Part shown: one piece after another, positions 1 to 8,582 of the stretch | How positions within the stretch are numbered: the first letter of the stretch is position 1 | How the letters are laid out: each line of letters begins with the position of its first letter | From: a virus | Virus record (IMG/VR): IMGVR_UViG_3300020445_000059 | Coordinates: 1 to 26,055 of that record | DNA length: 26,055 nucleotides | Reading direction: 5' to 3' (one strand) | Notes under the pieces: generated by a model | What the model was told of the DNA's origin: nothing | Database searches by the model: none | What the model saw: only the letters and a program-made list of their open reading frames with translations | Translations under genes and position numbers: made by a program

Positions 1-473
1 CTATGATTCTCAAAGTTTTCCTTCTTAATCTTCTTAACATCTGCCTTGAGAAACTCCTTACAGATATACTTGGGGACATTCTCAATGTCTTTCTTACTCC
101 CTGGTCCGAATGCTTTGAATACTTTATTAATCTCATTGAAGTACATCTCAGGAGATACACAATGTAAGATATATGCTGCCTGTCTCTCCTGTTTCAGGAT
201 ACTACCAATTTTATATACCTTTAACTTAACCTTAAGTGGGTCATCCTTTGAGCTTTCGGTTACCAGATCAATCTCTACATTCTCTCCACCTACTAGACCT
301 AGGTTAAAGTCAACAGCGTCAAGAATACTAAAGTCGCAACGTAAAAAGGATGCATCAATAGCCTCATGGTATGTAAAATCCATGACAATATTCTTAATAT
401 TATATGTCTTGTCATTAGACATAGTAATATCAAGTTTCTTTAATTCGTATTTTCTTGATTCCGAATTTGCCAT
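1..473 (-). CDS. Baseplate hub protein, gp27-like, 5' part only
   Basis: This reading frame starts with ATG at 471-473 and stays open to the left edge, so only the first 157 residues are visible. The start overlaps the stop of the upstream 990-aa gene as TAATG. The visible part is rich in beta strands. Its layout resembles the N-terminal tube domain of T4 gp27: a segment like VMDFTYHEA, then an FSILDAVDF stretch, a polar strand with ENVEIDL, KLKVYKIG, and a strand ending near FKAFGPG. T4 gp27 has comparable elements in the same order. gp27 forms the trimeric hub joining the gp5 spike to the tail tube. Position after the tape-measure genes fits the T4 hub cluster. The gp27 match was made by eye and is distant; another tail or baseplate structural protein is possible. 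Confidence 0.45.
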   Translation of the reverse strand, partial: MANSESRKYELKKLDITMSNDKTYNIKNIVMDFTYHEAIDASFLRCDFSILDAVDFNLGLVGGENVEIDLVTESSKDDPLKVKLKVYKIGSILKQERQAAYILHCVSPEMYFNEINKVFKAFGPGSKKDIENVPKYICKEFLKADVKKIKKENFENH

Positions 474-3445
474 TACATCATGTTAGCGACATCAGTTGTG
501 AATTCAGGTACCAAACCAAACTTAGGCATTAGATATGGATCCGCATCCAATCTATTCTCTGTAGGAATTATAACCTCAGAGTCACCACCACCGCCACCAA
601 CGACAGTAGGTTTAGTATTAACTTCCTCTTTTATGACTGTACCTGCTGTAGCTGCTACCTCTTCTTGCTTCTTAATTAACTCCTCATTCTCCTTAAGTTG
701 TGCTTCATCTAATTGTGTACCAGACGTAGAACCTGTATAAAGTTCTCCCATCTTAGTACCAAACTCCATAAGAGCTTTCTCTAAGTCATCTATAGGTTTC
801 TGTTTCGCTTCTGCATCTGCTATTAATTTCTTTCTCTCTTCCTTTGGAGTAGTCTTCCACTGGAAGAATTGTGCTGCCTTTGGATCTGCAGCAATGCTAT
901 CGATGAGAGAAGGATCCACCTTCTTACCATGTCCTCTCCTATTACCACCAGACTTGAGATTAGCATGTTTAGCAAGTGCGTATGCCAACTCAGGTGACTT
1001 AAGTACCTTTTTAAACTCAGCACCACTAGGTGATAGATGAGGTTTCTTCTGTCCCCATCCAAACCATCCACCTTTATCATCTACACGTTGAAGACTCTTA
1101 ATAATAAAGTCATTAGCAGTCCTAGTATAACTTGCACCATACTCAGTGTCCCCGATCTTGAAGTGATTAGTATGCTTCTGTCCACTTCTATATGTCTTTG
1201 CTTCATCATCCTTAAACATACCACCTTCACTAAACATTTTGAGTGTAGGTTTGAAATGTCCACCCTCAGAGAATGGTAATGCATATCCACCAGCTGCTGC
1301 TTGACGCATCCTTAAGCTGGTAAGTCCACCATTCTTCTTAGTAGCAGGAGTATTAAATGGTACCACATAAGCACCACCTGCTGCATACTGTTTATATCCT
1401 ACCCACTCAGTGCCATGACCAATAAAGGATGTGCTTCTACCACCATCAAGTGATACAGGATATCCAGACATAGGACCGTTAATCCATCCACCTTTAGCGA
1501 AACCAAAGAAACTCTTAACCTTATCAAATCCTGACGTAATCATATTCTTAACGCCAGATGCTCCCGCAATTCCCTTATTCATAAGGTTCATAGCAGCAAG
1601 CACATCAACCATCTTAGTGAAGTTACCAACAATACCATCTTCACCGATGAATACCTTTAATAACTCTACCCTAAAGTTAAACTCACTCTCTTTCTTTTCT
1701 TGCTCTGCTTTATCTCTACCAGCTCCACCACCTACATCAGCACCTAACATTGATAGAGGTACACCAAATGCATTAGCAATAGGTGCTAGTGCATTACCTA
1801 ATAGACTCTTCAGTGGTGCAGGTAAAAACTTACCAAACATTCTACCTACCATACCAATAGCAGATATAATACCAATACCGATTGCTTTAAATGGTAACAG
1901 CATTACTTCTCCAATGCCCTTGCCCATCTCTCCAACTCTCTTCAGAGAAGTAGCAACAAGTTTAATTGGACCTGCTGTCATCTCACCACCACCTGCCATC
2001 TGAGGTATTGGGGATGGTACCACAACAGGACCTCCCATTGCTCTCTGGGTGGCTTCTGCCATTCCTCCCTGGTCCCCACTCTTATCCTTAGGTGCGAAGA
2101 ATTTAAGTACCTTAGTAAGTGTCTGTAATACAAATAAGAATGGTGACAACATCATCTTCAGTCCACCACCAACCCACTTAGCGATCTGTGGTAGATAAGG
2201 TTCTACAATATCAAGGAGAGTATTAAAGACATCTGCCATGCCCTGAAAAAATTCAGTCATGGGTTCCTTGATTGCACCAATAACAGCGTTAAAGGTGTCA
2301 CTAACTTGACCAATAAATCTCTGTACAGGTTCAATAAGTGGTTCTAGCATGCCACCTATCGCTTTACCTACAGGTGCTCCTACCATACCACCGAGAGCAC
2401 CACCAACCATACCTAATCCAGGTATACCAGTTGCATTACCAAGCATGTCACCTAGTTTAGCACCTGCCATCTGACCAACAGCAGCACCACCACCTGCTCC
2501 AATAGACTCTGCCATACCAGCACCATCTAACTGAGCACCAGTAAATGCCATAGTTGCAGCACCAAGACTACCAACCATCCTCGCCATACGAGTTGATTTG
2601 AATGCCTTGAGCTTATTCATAAGCTTTCCTTGCTTATGCATATTCATAATGCCCTTACCTAGGGACATTACTACCCAAGCAAGTGCCTTAACTGTATTGA
2701 CTGGACTCTTTAAGAATGCCAGACCAATAAACAATGGTGCAGCAGATGCTACAAACTGTATAGCACCAAAGAATCCCTTCAATGATAGGGGATTCTCCAT
2801 AAATTTAGTGAATCCATCAAGACCTGACCCCACCAGCATCGTGGTGACTTTGAATACAAACTTACCTAATGCAAATAGTCCCTTAGCAAGTTTCTCAATC
2901 TTTCCAGGATTATTAGCAATCCAATCCAGTGCTTTGTACATGACAAAGAACTTGAGGAAGAAGGTTGCAAACTTTACAAGTGCTCCCCAAATACCACTGA
3001 ATGCTTTCTTAGTACTCTCTTTAAACGTTTCTCTTATCTTCTTAAACAGAGGAGATTCTGCTCCCTTCTCTGCTGCATCTCTCTTTGCTTTTTCATCTGC
3101 CTTCTTTCTTTCCCGTGCTGCTTGCTTATCCCGTGCGTCTTTCTCTTTCTTTAATTGCTTCTCTCTCTTTATAAGTTCTTGATTGTCCTTAATCTGCTCA
3201 GATACAGATGCCTTAAGAGATGACACCATTGCTGCTGAGTTAGCAGATATACTATTAAGTACTGACCCAAGTGAGTTGATACCAGATACAACTGATGCCA
3301 TACCCACTGTCATACTATTTTCAATTTCTCCTAACCGCTTGGCAGCAGTCATAGGAGTATATTTCTTTGCAGCACCAGACGTGCCTTTATAAGATATCAT
3401 CTTATAGAGACCTGCCTTTTCTATCTTAACTTGTGGTGCTGCCAT
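473..3445 (-). CDS. Large tape-measure-like tail protein (990 aa)
   Basis: A 990-aa protein built like a tail tape measure. Residues 80-130 are a highly charged coiled coil (Lys/Glu/Arg-rich). Residues 151-260 hold several hydrophobic helices, including an ALDW motif at 172-175. A Gly/Ala-rich hydrophobic stretch follows at about 310-365. The C-terminal third has repeated small motifs of the type FAKGGW, YAAGGAYVVPF and FSEGGHF, a pattern common near the C-terminus of phage tape-measure proteins. It lies three bases after the 1001-aa gene and its stop overlaps the hub gene start as TAATG. It shares overall order and short motifs with the 1001-aa protein (TFFL...ALDW...GKF), so the two look like diverged paralogues. 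The expected role is inside the tail tube or at the hub. Which of the two sets tail length cannot be told from sequence. Confidence 0.6.
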   Translation of the reverse strand: MAAPQVKIEKAGLYKMISYKGTSGAAKKYTPMTAAKRLGEIENSMTVGMASVVSGINSLGSVLNSISANSAAMVSSLKASVSEQIKDNQELIKREKQLKKEKDARDKQAARERKKADEKAKRDAAEKGAESPLFKKIRETFKESTKKAFSGIWGALVKFATFFLKFFVMYKALDWIANNPGKIEKLAKGLFALGKFVFKVTTMLVGSGLDGFTKFMENPLSLKGFFGAIQFVASAAPLFIGLAFLKSPVNTVKALAWVVMSLGKGIMNMHKQGKLMNKLKAFKSTRMARMVGSLGAATMAFTGAQLDGAGMAESIGAGGGAAVGQMAGAKLGDMLGNATGIPGLGMVGGALGGMVGAPVGKAIGGMLEPLIEPVQRFIGQVSDTFNAVIGAIKEPMTEFFQGMADVFNTLLDIVEPYLPQIAKWVGGGLKMMLSPFLFVLQTLTKVLKFFAPKDKSGDQGGMAEATQRAMGGPVVVPSPIPQMAGGGEMTAGPIKLVATSLKRVGEMGKGIGEVMLLPFKAIGIGIISAIGMVGRMFGKFLPAPLKSLLGNALAPIANAFGVPLSMLGADVGGGAGRDKAEQEKKESEFNFRVELLKVFIGEDGIVGNFTKMVDVLAAMNLMNKGIAGASGVKNMITSGFDKVKSFFGFAKGGWINGPMSGYPVSLDGGRSTSFIGHGTEWVGYKQYAAGGAYVVPFNTPATKKNGGLTSLRMRQAAAGGYALPFSEGGHFKPTLKMFSEGGMFKDDEAKTYRSGQKHTNHFKIGDTEYGASYTRTANDFIIKSLQRVDDKGGWFGWGQKKPHLSPSGAEFKKVLKSPELAYALAKHANLKSGGNRRGHGKKVDPSLIDSIAADPKAAQFFQWKTTPKEERKKLIADAEAKQKPIDDLEKALMEFGTKMGELYTGSTSGTQLDEAQLKENEELIKKQEEVAATAGTVIKEEVNTKPTVVGGGGGDSEVIIPTENRLDADPYLMPKFGLVPEFTTDVANMM

Positions 3446-3448
3446 TTA

Positions 3449-6400
3449 TTAACAGAGTGTCAACGATGGGGATGGTTTAGTGTAAGTAACCACAGTATTT
3501 CCACCACCACCATTATTTATTACCGTATCCGTAACTTGCTGATGGAAAATGGTAGGTGGTGTAATGAAGTTACTGCGATCCTTGTCGCTCCTTGCTTTGA
3601 GCATCATCTGCTCAACTTGATGTTGCTGTGCATCTCTACTCTTTGTCATCTGAGAGATATTAACTGCTGCAATATTATCACGACTTTCTGGTGGATTACC
3701 TAGATTAAAACCTGCACCACCACCAGGAGTACCAAAGATACCACTCTCACCAAACTTACCTAATGTCTCTTCAAGTTTGGATAGTGTTTCCTGTGTATTG
3801 GTTGGTTTCTCCTTAGGAGTAATCTCTTCTGCTTCCTCACCTGCTGGTGGTTTAACTGTCTTAACTGGTTTAGTCTCACCTTTACCTGAGAGATTCTCCC
3901 AGTGCCATGCTTCATGTCCATCTGGATCATCAGTCGCATATCCTGGAATCTGACCGAATCCAAACTTCTTAGCATTCTGTCTCAACCACTTATAAGCACC
4001 ATCTGTATACCACAAGTCAACTGCACGACCAAGACCATGATTAGAGGTGCCTGGTGCTGCTGCTGTTCCTGGTCCCAACTCATTATAAAGTTCCTGCTGT
4101 CTTGCATAAGACCTATATGAAGAGTTAATCTTAAAGTGAGTACCTAACTTAAATCCATCAGCAGCTGCTGCATCCATCATTGCTTTGAATTGTGGTGCAA
4201 TAGCATTAGACAAACTATGTCCATACCCAATAGATGTTAGTGCCTCAGGTGGTAAGTAACCATTCTGATATTCACCACCAGCAGCAAACTTCTGCCAATC
4301 TTTATTTGGATCCTGAGCCCAATCCCTATTCATAATAATAGGGTCTACATATTTTCTTGCCTTTCTATTATGCTCAGATACCCCACCACCTGATGCTTTA
4401 GGTTCTACAACTTCAACAGGTTCTGGTGCATTCCAACTCTTAAAGATATCAATGGTCTTAATGACCATCTTATTAAAGATGTTGCCAGTCTCTAGTAATT
4501 GTTTTTGTAGCTCCTCATTTCTAAGCTCTTCTTCTGTCTTACTATTCTTTAAATCTCCTGTATTAATAGCCTTAACTGACGCAGCAGCACTTCCTAATCC
4601 TTTACCTGCAATAACTGCACTACCACCTGTACCAAATAATTGTGCAAGTCTACCAATATCTCCACCGATGAATGCCATTGCTGGTGCAGCAGCAAATCCT
4701 AACATGGATATACCACCTACTACACCACCAAGCATCGCTCCACCGATTGCTTGCATAATACTCAACTGAGGACCTACAAGTCCTCCTCCTGCTGCCATCT
4801 CTGGGGGCTTAGCATCAACTTCTCCACCTTTTGCTCTACTCATACCATCAACATCCGTTAGTCCGAACGTTAAGAAGTCTACCACACCTCCAGCGATACT
4901 GCCAGGGTTCATTAACCTTTTTGCATTATTAACTATCCAACCTACGGTCTCACCTATAATTTTAAATGATGCTCCCGTAACAAACTTAATAAAGTCCCAC
5001 ATTATCTTCAGTCCAGGCTGAAGTATAGTCCAGAGTGTAGAGAATAACTCACCTATCTCACTTAACCATTCTCCTCCACCAGCTGATTGCCAAACAGTCT
5101 TTATATAATCTCCTAGTAATGAGAAGTACCTTCCAATAGGTTCAAATAATGGTTTAAGTACTGGTGCAAATGTCTTACCTACCCACTCACCTAAGAAACT
5201 ACCAATAGCATTACCAACCATAGGTGCAAAAGGACCTAGGAATGGACCTAGTAGTGCAGTACCAGCAGCAGCACCTAAAATACCACCTGCTGCCATACCT
5301 GCACCTGCACCAACTGCTGAAGTTGGATCCTCTCCTGATGCTAATCCACCTAGTGCTCTAGTAACACCACCTATACCTGCTAATCCCTTCTGGAATCCAG
5401 GTTTCATGAAATTCTTCTGTAATCCTTTGGCACCCTTCTTAAACCCAATCTTTCCTCTCTGGGCTAATTTCTGGAGACCTGTCTTACTTCTTGGTTTATA
5501 TTGGGTCTGGAATCGACCCTTCATCTCAGATTCATACAGGTTAGAGGACATCCCCTTACCTGCTCTCTTACCTCTCTTCCTGTCTGCTCTCTGAGCAGCC
5601 TTCATATTAGCTTGGTATTCTTCTTTAGTGTATATTACACCCGTCCTTCTATCCCTATACCCGTTAATACGTGTCTTGCGGTCAACTGCTTGCTCCGCTT
5701 GCATTGTACCATGAGTATCAAAGACATTGCGTAGTCTCTGAATATCATTAATTGCCTTCCAAGGCATAATTAGGTACTGTGCAGCCCTAAGTGCAGCAAT
5801 ACCACCGATTAATTGGAAAGCACCAAGTAATCCTCTTAATGACCTCTTAACTGGTCCTTCACCAAAATCCCTACCTACTAGATTAGTAAGACCATTAAGT
5901 ATTCCGTTCACACCAAACCCTATGATCTTGGCAATAAACTTACCAATCATAAAGATTGCTTTAAAAGTCTTAGTAATCCTCTCAGGATCTGCTTTAGATA
6001 ACCAATCTAATGCTCCATAAGCTAAAAAGAAAGTGAATATATTGGTCAGTAGTTTACCAATACCTTCTAAGAATGACTTAATCGGACCCTTAGCTGCTGA
6101 CTTAGCAGCATCTATTCCCTCTTTCTGTGCTTCTTTCTCACCTGCTTCGGCAGCATCCTCTGCTTTATTTCTTTTCTGTTTCTTAAACTTTTTCTTTAGA
6201 GAATTTAACATGGACTTGAAGGTTTTCTTCTCCTCCTTATTCTCGTCCTCTAATTTATTTACTTGTTGTCGCCCCTTATTTGCTAACCATTCACGCTCAA
6301 ACTTAATAAGCTCATGTGCTTGCGAGAAATTCTTAGCAACACTTTCCGTAGTTGTACCAAGACTATTGATACCTTTGCCGATCGATGCAAACCCTGCGTC

Positions 6401-6454
6401 AAGAGGATTCTTAACTGCTACAGGTTTGATTTTGACAAAACTACGAATTGCCAT
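3449..6454 (-). CDS. Tape-measure-like tail protein with M15 (VanY-like) peptidase domain (1001 aa)
   Basis: Residues 45-120 form a charged coiled coil. Residues 131-240 are hydrophobic helices with ALDW at 148-151, and a Gly/Ala-rich membrane-like segment lies at about 380-425. From about 735 to 855 there is a peptidase M15/VanY-type domain: SSYRSYARQ (778-786), SNHGLGRAVDL (804-814) and HEAWHWE (847-853). By family knowledge H806, D813 and H851 would bind zinc and E848 would be the catalytic acid. All are present, so the domain looks active and probably cuts peptidoglycan peptides during infection. A second domain of unknown role follows and ends in a Gly/Asn-rich tail. The start overlaps the stop of the 61-aa gene (TAATG). 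Tape-measure function is inferred from architecture and from position just after the chaperone pair. Confidence 0.65.
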   Translation of the reverse strand: MAIRSFVKIKPVAVKNPLDAGFASIGKGINSLGTTTESVAKNFSQAHELIKFEREWLANKGRQQVNKLEDENKEEKKTFKSMLNSLKKKFKKQKRNKAEDAAEAGEKEAQKEGIDAAKSAAKGPIKSFLEGIGKLLTNIFTFFLAYGALDWLSKADPERITKTFKAIFMIGKFIAKIIGFGVNGILNGLTNLVGRDFGEGPVKRSLRGLLGAFQLIGGIAALRAAQYLIMPWKAINDIQRLRNVFDTHGTMQAEQAVDRKTRINGYRDRRTGVIYTKEEYQANMKAAQRADRKRGKRAGKGMSSNLYESEMKGRFQTQYKPRSKTGLQKLAQRGKIGFKKGAKGLQKNFMKPGFQKGLAGIGGVTRALGGLASGEDPTSAVGAGAGMAAGGILGAAAGTALLGPFLGPFAPMVGNAIGSFLGEWVGKTFAPVLKPLFEPIGRYFSLLGDYIKTVWQSAGGGEWLSEIGELFSTLWTILQPGLKIMWDFIKFVTGASFKIIGETVGWIVNNAKRLMNPGSIAGGVVDFLTFGLTDVDGMSRAKGGEVDAKPPEMAAGGGLVGPQLSIMQAIGGAMLGGVVGGISMLGFAAAPAMAFIGGDIGRLAQLFGTGGSAVIAGKGLGSAAASVKAINTGDLKNSKTEEELRNEELQKQLLETGNIFNKMVIKTIDIFKSWNAPEPVEVVEPKASGGGVSEHNRKARKYVDPIIMNRDWAQDPNKDWQKFAAGGEYQNGYLPPEALTSIGYGHSLSNAIAPQFKAMMDAAAADGFKLGTHFKINSSYRSYARQQELYNELGPGTAAAPGTSNHGLGRAVDLWYTDGAYKWLRQNAKKFGFGQIPGYATDDPDGHEAWHWENLSGKGETKPVKTVKPPAGEEAEEITPKEKPTNTQETLSKLEETLGKFGESGIFGTPGGGAGFNLGNPPESRDNIAAVNISQMTKSRDAQQHQVEQMMLKARSDKDRSNFITPPTIFHQQVTDTVINNGGGGNTVVTYTKPSPSLTLC

Positions 6455-6639
6455 TATAGCGACATTCCAGATTGAGCTTGACTATTCCGTCTTTCCTCCT
6501 CAGCTATGTGTGCCATAAGTAAACCGACATAAACGTCACGTTCCCAAGGCATCATATTTTCTAAGTCTTCAAGTGAATATTTGTGATGTTGCATTAATGC
6601 AAAGTTAGTCTTGTAGTAATTCTCAAGACTATTGTGCAT
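6454..6639 (-). CDS. gp51-position small protein; probable tail-chaperone extension
   Basis: A 61-aa acidic helical protein. It has a tyrosine-rich start, then YSLEDLENMMPWERDVYV and HIAEEERR. The pattern (a short helix, then L-x-x-MPWER-x-x-Y, then an acidic EEE tail) resembles small ORFs that follow the first tail-chaperone gene in many phages, where they are made as a -1 frameshift extension. The ATG is six bases after the gp26 stop, and the frame stays open upstream through a slippery heptamer in gp26. It may therefore be made both alone and as a gp26 fusion of about 298 aa. By position it matches T4 gp51, a hub assembly catalyst, but T4 gp51 is much longer, so that name is tentative. No good ribosome binding site precedes the ATG, which favours expression by frameshift or coupling. 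Confidence 0.55.
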   Translation of the reverse strand: MHNSLENYYKTNFALMQHHKYSLEDLENMMPWERDVYVGLLMAHIAEEERRNSQAQSGMSL

Positions 6640-6644
6640 AAGGG

Positions 6645-7349
6645 CTACTCGAAAAAAGATGCTAGTCCTTCTAATACTAAATCACTGGTTACCTTAGTCT
6701 TAGGGTTATATACAGGAATTGTATGAGAGAGTTTAGGCATAGTTTCAAAGAAGTTTTGAATCTTTGCAAACTGCTCACTATTCAAATTCTCTAGGAAGTC
6801 TAATGCTTCTGCTGGAGTGAAATCATCATATACTTCTTCCTTATCATAAACCTGCTCAATACAATTAGCAGCAAGTTTAAAGATATCCTCTAATCCAGGT
6901 GTTTCAGACATATTCTGTGAGATGAATACATCGATTGACGGATATTTCATAATAATACCGACCCCATCACCTACTTCAATTTTAGTAGTGTGACCTTCTG
7001 GGATTTGGACTTCCACGTCTTCTAGGGGGATTTGAATTTCCACCTTAGTTTTCTCATCATCTGGTGCGATAATTGTAAATTCGCTAACTTCACCAACTGC
7101 CTTAGAACGAATCTTAAGGAAGATATACTCAATCTCGAAGGTTGCAAGTTCTTCAACTTTTCCCTTCAAATTGGTACAATTCTTGATGATAGTCTTCACT
7201 GCTTTCATCATTTGCTTGTCGTCTTTCGACTCCATTGCAAGATAAAGCAATTTCTCTTCTTTTACAAGAAAAGGTCGATAATGTACTTTTTTGCCTGTAA
7301 TAGGCAACTCCATCTCATACTCAGGGATGGCTAATTTAGGTAAAGGCAT
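6645..7349 (-). CDS. gp26: Baseplate hub assembly protein gp26 (T4 gp26 family)
   Basis: A 234-aa protein recognisable as the T4 gp26 family (T4 gp26 is about 208 aa). It opens with MPLPKLAIPEYEMELPITGK and then YRPFLVKEEKLLYLAMES, the most conserved part of the family, followed by the IEYIFLKIRSKAVGE segment. gp26 takes part in assembling the baseplate hub and is not known as an enzyme. The last codons read TCT TTT TTC GAG TAG on the minus strand, which contains a T TTT TTC slippery heptamer in register. An SD-like AGAAGGA lies eight bases before the heptamer. The gene is preceded by a 28-base gap holding a palindrome that overlaps the end of the gp54-like gene. Read with the downstream 61-aa gene and the tape-measure genes, it behaves like a tail assembly chaperone. 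Confidence 0.85.
   Translation of the reverse strand: MPLPKLAIPEYEMELPITGKKVHYRPFLVKEEKLLYLAMESKDDKQMMKAVKTIIKNCTNLKGKVEELATFEIEYIFLKIRSKAVGEVSEFTIIAPDDEKTKVEIQIPLEDVEVQIPEGHTTKIEVGDGVGIIMKYPSIDVFISQNMSETPGLEDIFKLAANCIEQVYDKEEVYDDFTPAEALDFLENLNSEQFAKIQNFFETMPKLSHTIPVYNPKTKVTSDLVLEGLASFFE
6651..6657 (-). other. Candidate -1 programmed ribosomal frameshift site (T TTT TTC)
   Basis: The minus-strand heptamer TTTTTTC sits in the X XXY YYZ register of gp26: its codons are TTT TTC, both phenylalanine, and they re-pair as TTT TTT after a one-base slip. The gp26 stop comes one codon later. The -1 frame reads CGA GTA GCC CTT and then the ATG of the 61-aa gene, with no stop. Upstream, AGAAGGA lies eight bases before the heptamer, like the stimulatory SD of dnaX. 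Downstream, AGTCTTG and CAAGACT (minus strand, 6607-6630) can form a perfect 7-bp hairpin, though 20 bases after the heptamer, farther than usual. Confidence 0.7.
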
Positions 7350-7377
7350 AACGAATGCATTAATATAAGTTATTTAG

Positions 7378-8106
7378 CTAGCTAAATCCAGCTACTTCTC
7401 CTTGGTCGATATTTAGTCCAAGTATGTCACTAACAGTGCCAAATGGGTTAACTACCTTATCTTTAGTATCTGCTTTCCAAGGAAGTAAGTCATTTTGAAT
7501 GGTATCAAACCTATGTCTCTCATATGCAAAGGTAACATCCAACTTAATTAGATCTGCTTGAGCATTATTGAATTGGTGTCCAGACATATCTACAGGAAAT
7601 GCTCCAAACATCTGCCATACAGCAGAAGACCTATTCATTCTACTCTCATATTTAACATCATTTATATATCCTTCCATCTTTACAGGTGCTGCTAATTCCC
7701 ACTTAGCAACAAGAATATTACTTACATATTCATCATAGAATGTGACTCTATTCTCTTGATCAGCAGCAGTTAAATTCATCCATTGGTCAAATAACTGCCT
7801 ATGAATCATATCTTTAGTAACAATGAATGAACAGGTAAATTCACTAACTGCTTGACCAGTTGCATACTTGTGTTGGACACCGACTGCTTTAATAGATGAT
7901 GTAGTAACCCTTCTACCAGGTACTGATACATCATCAGCAAACATATCTATTGCTTGTGCTAGTTCAGTCTGCCTTGACCTGAGGTCAGGATTTCTTGTCC
8001 AAACTACAGCAGGAATTGGAATTCTAACTTCATACAGGTTACTCCGAGATGGCTCTTTATTGCCACTCATAACCGTGTCTAGGAAGACATTAAATCCTGT
8101 TCTCAT
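7378..8106 (-). CDS. Baseplate tail tube initiator, gp54-like
   Basis: A 242-aa protein of the tail-tube/tube-initiator fold. Near residue 60 it has DVSVPGRRVTTSSIKAVG and then a YATGQAVSEF strand, a pattern seen in tail-tube-like proteins of phages and related injection machines. Near the C-terminus DLIKLDVTFAYERHRFD resembles the corresponding segment of T4 gp54 (DVTFAYRVM). gp54 sits on the hub and starts polymerisation of the gp19 tail tube. T4 gp54 is 320 aa, so this is shorter. The ATG overlaps the stop of the upstream 159-aa gene (ATGA). A second tail-tube-like protein or a gp19 paralogue is the main alternative. The hub/tail neighbourhood supports gp54. Confidence 0.6.
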   Translation of the reverse strand: MRTGFNVFLDTVMSGNKEPSRSNLYEVRIPIPAVVWTRNPDLRSRQTELAQAIDMFADDVSVPGRRVTTSSIKAVGVQHKYATGQAVSEFTCSFIVTKDMIHRQLFDQWMNLTAADQENRVTFYDEYVSNILVAKWELAAPVKMEGYINDVKYESRMNRSSAVWQMFGAFPVDMSGHQFNNAQADLIKLDVTFAYERHRFDTIQNDLLPWKADTKDKVVNPFGTVSDILGLNIDQGEVAGFS

Positions 8107-8582
8107 TTTAGTCTACTCCATATAACTCGACTTGGAACCTCCAAGATCTTTTTAAGACCCTTAGGTCTCATAACGAACTGCTCCACTGGTATAGGAGTCA
8201 TATCTTCAAAGTTATCACGTGGTACTTCGTACACACTTGTACAACTATTCATAAAGTATTTATGGTGGCAACGCATAGGATATGAAATACTACCAGCTGC
8301 CCAGCTGGCACCTACTGATTTACGTGTACTAGGACGTAAATAGTGTATATTACCACCAGAGAATTGCTTCTTATCATAGTCTACATCAGTTATTTGTACC
8401 ATTGGGAAGGTATCCCAGAATAGTAAATCTGGTGTCTGAGCACTATAATTGAAGAAAATAATATCACCCACGGTAAAAGCACCAGTATAAGACTGTAGTC
8501 CAAACTGGAGTTGCTCACGGTACCACGACTTACTACGAAAGGCACCACCTGCTAAATCTTTTACGTCTGTGAAAATGCTCAT
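8103..8582 (-). CDS. Conserved phage structural or assembly protein, unassigned (159 aa)
   Basis: A 159-aa protein without signal peptide or membrane segment. It begins MSIFTDVKDLAGGAFRSKSW and contains VGDIIFFNYSAQTPDLLFWD followed by FPMVQITDVDYD and GGNIHYLRPSTRK. A strand pattern of the form 'F-Y, then L-x-x-W/Y-D-x-F-P, then G-x-N-x-HYL' recurs in T4-like phages in small proteins near head/tail assembly genes, but I cannot attach a secure T4 name. It is coupled by ATGA overlaps to gp4 upstream and to the gp54-like gene downstream, so it belongs to the same late virion unit. A hub accessory such as gp28, or a DNA-end protein, is possible. Neither can be shown here. Confidence 0.55.
   Translation of the reverse strand: MSIFTDVKDLAGGAFRSKSWYREQLQFGLQSYTGAFTVGDIIFFNYSAQTPDLLFWDTFPMVQITDVDYDKKQFSGGNIHYLRPSTRKSVGASWAAGSISYPMRCHHKYFMNSCTSVYEVPRDNFEDMTPIPVEQFVMRPKGLKKILEVPSRVIWSRLK

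Noticed and set aside
1431-2003. Long plus-strand frame opposite the 990-aa gene (also 2598-3182 and 46-486)
   Set aside because: It is Pro/Ser/Thr/Ile-rich, has no family features, lacks a ribosome binding site and lies wholly opposite a well-supported gene. It is a shadow of codon bias.
3514-3521. AATAAATA on the minus strand before the 990-aa gene; also CATAAATA at 8257-8264 and GATAAATA at 19610-19617
   Set aside because: All lie in coding sequence, arise from Asn/Lys-type codons and are relaxed matches. They could act as weak late promoters but are not supported well enough to list.
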